Source: Ferrimonas senticii DSM 18821 | Lineage (GTDB): Bacteria; Pseudomonadota; Gammaproteobacteria; Enterobacterales; Shewanellaceae | DNA length: 64,000 bases | NCBI RefSeq assembly: GCF_000422665.1 | Contig: NZ_AUGM01000011.1 | Coordinates: forward strand, 1 to 64,000 | Direction of reading: 5' to 3' | Shown: piece by piece, positions 61,255 through 64,000 of the stretch | Numbering within the stretch: position 1 is the stretch's first letter | Layout: each line of letters begins with the position of its first letter | Notes under the pieces: generated by a model | What the model saw: the letters and a program-made list of their open reading frames with translations, nothing else | Databases searched by the model: none | Told to the model about the DNA's origin: nothing | Translations under genes and position numbers: made by a program

Positions 61255-61929
61255 ATGAGCATCAGTCAGTGGCCAGCCCAAGAACGTCCCCGAGAACGGC
61301 TGTTAGAGTATGGTGCGGCGGCACTGAGTGACGCTGAACTGTTGGCAATTTTCCTCCGAACTGGGGTAAAAGGCCGTTCGGCAGTCGCATTATCTCGTGA
61401 TCTACTGCAAGAGTTTGGCGGTTTGTCACAATTGTTGAATGCTTCTATGCAGCAATTTTGCGCATATCGTGGCCTTGGCCAAGCGAAATACGTACAATTG
61501 CAGGCCACATTGGAACTGGCCAGACGCAATCTAGCCTGCGAGGTAGCCCGCGAGTCAGCTTTGAGCTCTCCTCAAGCGGTTCGAGATTACCTGCAAATCC
61601 AATTGCAAGGTCTTGAGCAAGAACGGTTTTTACTGCTTTTGTTAGACAGCCAACACCGCGTAATTACGTTGGAGACGCTGTCTCTTGGGACTATCAATGC
61701 CGCTACGGTGCACCCACGCGAGGTGGTGAAAGCGACCTTGGCGGCAAACGCCGCAGCTGTGATCTTGGCTCATAATCACCCCTCTGGAGTGGCTGAACCC
61801 AGTCGCGCTGATCGGCAGATCACCGATCATATTCAACAAGCGTTAGCGCTTATCGATGTGCCGGTATTGGATCATTTAGTGGTGGGCAGCGGTCAAAGTT
61901 GCTCATTCGCTGAGCGAGGTTGGTTATGA
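61255..61929 (+). CDS. radC: RadC family JAB/MPN domain protein
   Basis: A 224-residue protein with an N-terminal helix-hairpin-helix-like part ([20 protein letters not shown]) and a C-terminal JAMM-type metal motif ([14 protein letters not shown], with the Glu in an earlier VVKAT segment). Its function is unclear despite the historical link to DNA repair. I start at the ATG at 61255 with AGAGG 7-8 bases upstream; the frame is open further 5' but overlaps the coaBC start. Followed by rpmB after 129 bases. Confidence 0.93.
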   Translation: MSISQWPAQERPRERLLEYGAAALSDAELLAIFLRTGVKGRSAVALSRDLLQEFGGLSQLLNASMQQFCAYRGLGQAKYVQLQATLELARRNLACEVARESALSSPQAVRDYLQIQLQGLEQERFLLLLLDSQHRVITLETLSLGTINAATVHPREVVKATLAANAAAVILAHNHPSGVAEPSRADRQITDHIQQALALIDVPVLDHLVVGSGQSCSFAERGWL

Positions 61930-61954
61930 ACTTGCGACCGCAGTCGCGGGTGGC

Positions 61955-61983
61955 TTGATCTTTGCCTACCAATCTTGTATAAA
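61955..61983 (+). promoter_or_regulatory. Sigma-70 promoter of rpmB-rpmG
   Basis: TTGATC (61955-61960) and TATAAA (61978-61983) with 17-base spacing, ahead of a 70-base leader. The leader contains a CCTCG/CGAGG hairpin (about 62002-62024) that could serve ribosomal protein feedback control. Confidence 0.65.
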
Positions 61984-62058
61984 ATGCGCCCTTCGTGTGT
62001 CCTCGGGCGACGGCCATACGAGGCACAATGATGCTCGAGCTAAGATTTGGAGACTGAA

Positions 62059-62295
62059 ATGTCTAAAGTATGTCAAGTTACTGGCAAGCGCCCAGTAACC
62101 GGGAACAACCGTTCCCACGCAAACAACGCTACCAAGCGTCGTTTCCTGCCTAACCTGCAAACCCACCGTTTCTGGGTTGAAGGCGAAAAGCGTTTCGTTA
62201 AGCTGCGTCTGTCCGCTAAAGGCATGCGCATCATCGACAAAAAAGGCATCGAAGTAGTTCTGAACGAACTGCGTGCCCGTGGCGAAAAGTTTTAA
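62059..62295 (+). CDS. rpmB: 50S ribosomal protein L28
   Basis: A 78-residue L28 (same length as E. coli) with [20 protein letters not shown] and [19 protein letters not shown]. The GGAG at 62049-62052 precedes the ATG at 62059. Strong codon bias as expected of a ribosomal protein gene. 11 bases upstream of rpmG in the same operon. Confidence 0.98.
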   Translation: MSKVCQVTGKRPVTGNNRSHANNATKRRFLPNLQTHRFWVEGEKRFVKLRLSAKGMRIIDKKGIEVVLNELRARGEKF

Positions 62296-62306
62296 GGAGT
62301 TAAACG

Positions 62307-62477
62307 ATGGCTAAGAAAGGTATTCGTGAGAAGATCCGTCTGGTTTCCTCTGCTGGCACCGGTCACTTCTACACCACCGACAAAAACAAGCGTGAAATGC
62401 CAGAGAAGTTTGAGATCAAAAAGTTTGATCCAACCATCCGCAAGCACGTTCTGTACAAAGAAGCTAAGATCAAGTAA
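62307..62477 (+). CDS. rpmG: 50S ribosomal protein L33
   Basis: A 56-residue L33 beginning [20 protein letters not shown] and ending YKEAKIK. It lacks the CXXC zinc pairs of the C+ paralogue, so it is the zinc-free (C-) form. AAGGAGTT lies 7 bases upstream of the ATG. It ends 16 bases before a strong terminator. Confidence 0.98.
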   Translation: MAKKGIREKIRLVSSAGTGHFYTTDKNKREMPEKFEIKKFDPTIRKHVLYKEAKIK

Positions 62478-62492
62478 TTGATTTTGCATCTG

Positions 62493-62523
62493 AAAAAACC
62501 CGACCTTATGGTCGGGTTTTTTT
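62493..62523 (+). terminator. Terminator of rpmB-rpmG
   Basis: AAACCCGACC/GGTCGGGTTT stem with a four-base TTAT loop followed by TTTTT. Confidence 0.95.
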
Positions 62524-62583
62524 ATGGCTGGGATTTAGGCGGCGCAGTACACTGCCGTCAGTTACTTTCGTTTGGCTAGGGTT

Positions 62584-63027
62584 ATGAGTCGTCAGCGCCG
62601 TCGTCACAACAACATGTTGATCCTGCTGGTCGCGTTCTTTGGCATTTTACTGCTAAGCAGCAAACGCTTGACGCAGCAGCCGCACAGTCTGCCGCTGTTA
62701 CCGGAGACACCGCTGATGGCGTTGGTGTTTGCTAATGTGGTCATCGAGTTGCAAGGCAGTCAGTGGCATAGCACGCCGCCATTAGCGTCGCCGCAACTGG
62801 CTGGGGTATTGCAAGCTTGGCAATCGGCGCAATTGTTGCCGGTAGCCACGCCAGAGCCAGTGCCATTACGGCCGGTGGCGGTTGATCTCTATCTGCAAGG
62901 CTTTGCTGAAGCGCAGACGACGCTGTTGTACCCTGCCGATGGTCTGATCAAATTGCATGGTCAACCGCAGTGGTGGCGGTTGGTCAATCAGCCGGTGAGC
63001 GAACTTATCCCATCAGGAGTGCAGTAA
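62584..63027 (+). CDS. Small membrane-anchored protein of unknown function
   Basis: A 147-residue protein with a basic N terminus ([10 protein letters not shown]), one membrane helix (residues 11-26, [16 protein letters not shown]) and a periplasmic part of about 115 residues, Pro/Leu-rich, with no recognisable motif. It overlaps mutM by TAATG, so its translation is coupled with mutM. It may be a passenger, and I do not recognise a family. Confidence 0.75.
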   Translation: MSRQRRRHNNMLILLVAFFGILLLSSKRLTQQPHSLPLLPETPLMALVFANVVIELQGSQWHSTPPLASPQLAGVLQAWQSAQLLPVATPEPVPLRPVAVDLYLQGFAEAQTTLLYPADGLIKLHGQPQWWRLVNQPVSELIPSGVQ

Positions 63028-63839
63028 TGCCAGAGTTACCCGAAGTTGAAGTGACCCGAATGGGGATCGCCCCACATCTTGAGGGGCAAGTCGTTAAGCA
63101 AGTGGTTGTCAGGCACTGGCAGTTACGTTGGCCGATTGATCCGACCATTAAACATCTAGAAGGTCAGGTAATCACCAGCGTTCGTCGCCGAGCCAAATAC
63201 CTGCTGCTCGATAGCCAAGCTGGTACTTTGATTCTGCACCTAGGCATGTCGGGCAGTTTACGGGTGTTAAATTCACCGCCAGAACCACAAAAGCACGACC
63301 ATCTCGACTTAGTAATGGGCGGTGGTGCGGTGCTGCGTTTAAACGACCCCAGACGCTTTGGTGCTGCGATCTGGTGGCCGTTGCCTATCGATGCGCAGCC
63401 ACTGCTTCAGAAGCTCGGTCCAGAGCCGCTGACGGATGATTTTAATGCTGACTACTTAAAGTCACAGTTACTCGGCAAAACCAAGGCAATCAAGCTGGCA
63501 TTGATGGACAATAGCGTCGTCGTTGGCGTTGGTAACATCTACGCTAATGAAGCGCTATTTGCGGCTGGGATCAGTCCTAAGCGTGCCGCTGGCAGCATCA
63601 GTAAAGCCCGGCTTGAGGTATTAGTTGCCGAAGTCAAAAAGGTATTGGCGACAGCCATAACCCAAGGCGGTACCACCTTGAAAGACTTTACTAATGCGGA
63701 CGGTAAGCCAGGCTATTTCGTCCAGCACCTCAATGTCTACGGACGTGGCGGGCAACTGTGTCACAACTGTGGTGGTACTTTGTCTGAGATCAAGCTAGGA
63801 CAACGCGCCACCGTGTTCTGTGGGCGTTGCCAACGTTAG
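63027..63839 (+). CDS. mutM: Formamidopyrimidine-DNA glycosylase
   Basis: A 270-residue base excision repair enzyme that removes 8-oxoguanine and formamidopyrimidines. Catalytic Pro2-Glu3 follow the initiator Met (MPELPEVEV), with the AKYLLL lysine region and a C-terminal C4 zinc finger (CHNCGG...VFCGRC, CX2CX16CX2C). AGGAG lies 7 bases upstream of the ATG at 63027; a longer in-frame start at 62970 would destroy the N-terminal proline nucleophile and is excluded. Convergent with coaD. Confidence 0.98.
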   Translation: MPELPEVEVTRMGIAPHLEGQVVKQVVVRHWQLRWPIDPTIKHLEGQVITSVRRRAKYLLLDSQAGTLILHLGMSGSLRVLNSPPEPQKHDHLDLVMGGGAVLRLNDPRRFGAAIWWPLPIDAQPLLQKLGPEPLTDDFNADYLKSQLLGKTKAIKLALMDNSVVVGVGNIYANEALFAAGISPKRAAGSISKARLEVLVAEVKKVLATAITQGGTTLKDFTNADGKPGYFVQHLNVYGRGGQLCHNCGGTLSEIKLGQRATVFCGRCQR

Positions 63840-63844
63840 CATTG

Positions 63845-64000
63845 TTATTGGTCGGTACTGAGCTTGGCGGTAACCGCAGCGGCTACAACTGGTGGTACAA
63901 AATTGCTAATGGAGCCATGATGCCGGGCAACATCTTTGATGATGCTTGATGAGATAAAGCTGTTGTTTTCGCTAGGGGTTAGAAAAATGGTTTCTAGTTC
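63845..64000 (-). CDS. coaD: Phosphopantetheine adenylyltransferase, C-terminal part
   Basis: The last 51 codons of coaD, cut by the window edge. The visible end has [28 protein letters not shown], which matches the E. coli C terminus ([23 protein letters not shown]) position for position. CoaD adds AMP to 4'-phosphopantetheine, the step after CoaBC. The stop codon TAA lies 6 bases from the mutM stop, with no terminator hairpin between the two convergent genes. Confidence 0.93.
   Translation of the reverse strand, partial: ELETIFLTPSENNSFISSSIIKDVARHHGSISNFVPPVVAAAVTAKLSTDQ

Overview
The window is chromosomal DNA of a marine-type gammaproteobacterium of the order Alteromonadales. Gene order and protein style point to the Ferrimonas/Shewanella side: two tandem Cys-type formate dehydrogenase operons with small twin-arginine partner proteins, glnA-glnL-glnG, gmk-rpoZ-spoT-trmH-recG, and rph-pyrE / slmA-dut-coaBC / radC-rpmB-rpmG-mutM-coaD. 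The genus is an inference; no rRNA gene is present to settle it.

Layout. 1-4.2 kb: a HemN-like radical SAM protein and a TonB-dependent receptor. 4.4-14.4 kb: two near-identical fdhX-A-B-C operons, both on the minus strand. 14.9-19.9 kb: the nitrogen regulation cluster glnG, glnL, a DUF4124 protein and glnA, with NtrC-type operators and a sigma-54 promoter. 20.1-31.5 kb: typA (TTG start), rluF, small envelope genes, yihY, dtd, a DUF3014 protein, recG, an acyl-CoA synthetase and trmH. 31.6-35.2 kb: ridA, spoT (TTG start), rpoZ and gmk. 35.4-42.6 kb: dps, rmuC, two unrecognised envelope proteins, and a guanine deaminase-purine permease pair. 42.8-55.4 kb: a 12.6-kb integrated island. 55.4-64 kb: yicC, rph-pyrE, slmA-dut-coaBC, radC, rpmB-rpmG, a small membrane protein, mutM and the 3' end of coaD.

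The island lies between two exact 18-bp copies of the last codons of yicC (attL 42801-42818, attR 55352-55369). It carries a tyrosine integrase, two AlpA-like regulators, an unrecognised 264-residue protein, a type I restriction-modification system (hsdM-hsdS-hsdR), a hipBA toxin-antitoxin pair with three spaced operators, a small HGGxSTG protein, an ERIC-like element, and a cluster of TGGATCCA palindromes with a perfect 12-bp hairpin that looks like a replication or transfer origin. Its most unusual gene (50728-52326) appears to fuse an inovirus Gp2/YagK-YfjJ-like HUH domain to the C-terminal half of an IS21/Mu-type transposase whose catalytic acidic residues seem to be missing. The integrase-proximal end also carries a terminator copying the host's own yicC terminator, so yicC keeps a 3' end and a terminator after insertion.

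Non-coding structure. I see three copies of an approximately 85-bp imperfect palindrome, all in the same orientation relative to the upstream gene. Two arrays of the heptamer ACTGACA each lie about 10 bases past the stop codon of a minus-strand gene. Many Rho-independent terminators are visible. There is also a long glnA 3' untranslated region that could release a small RNA, and a probable pyrE attenuator. No tRNA, rRNA or CRISPR array was found.
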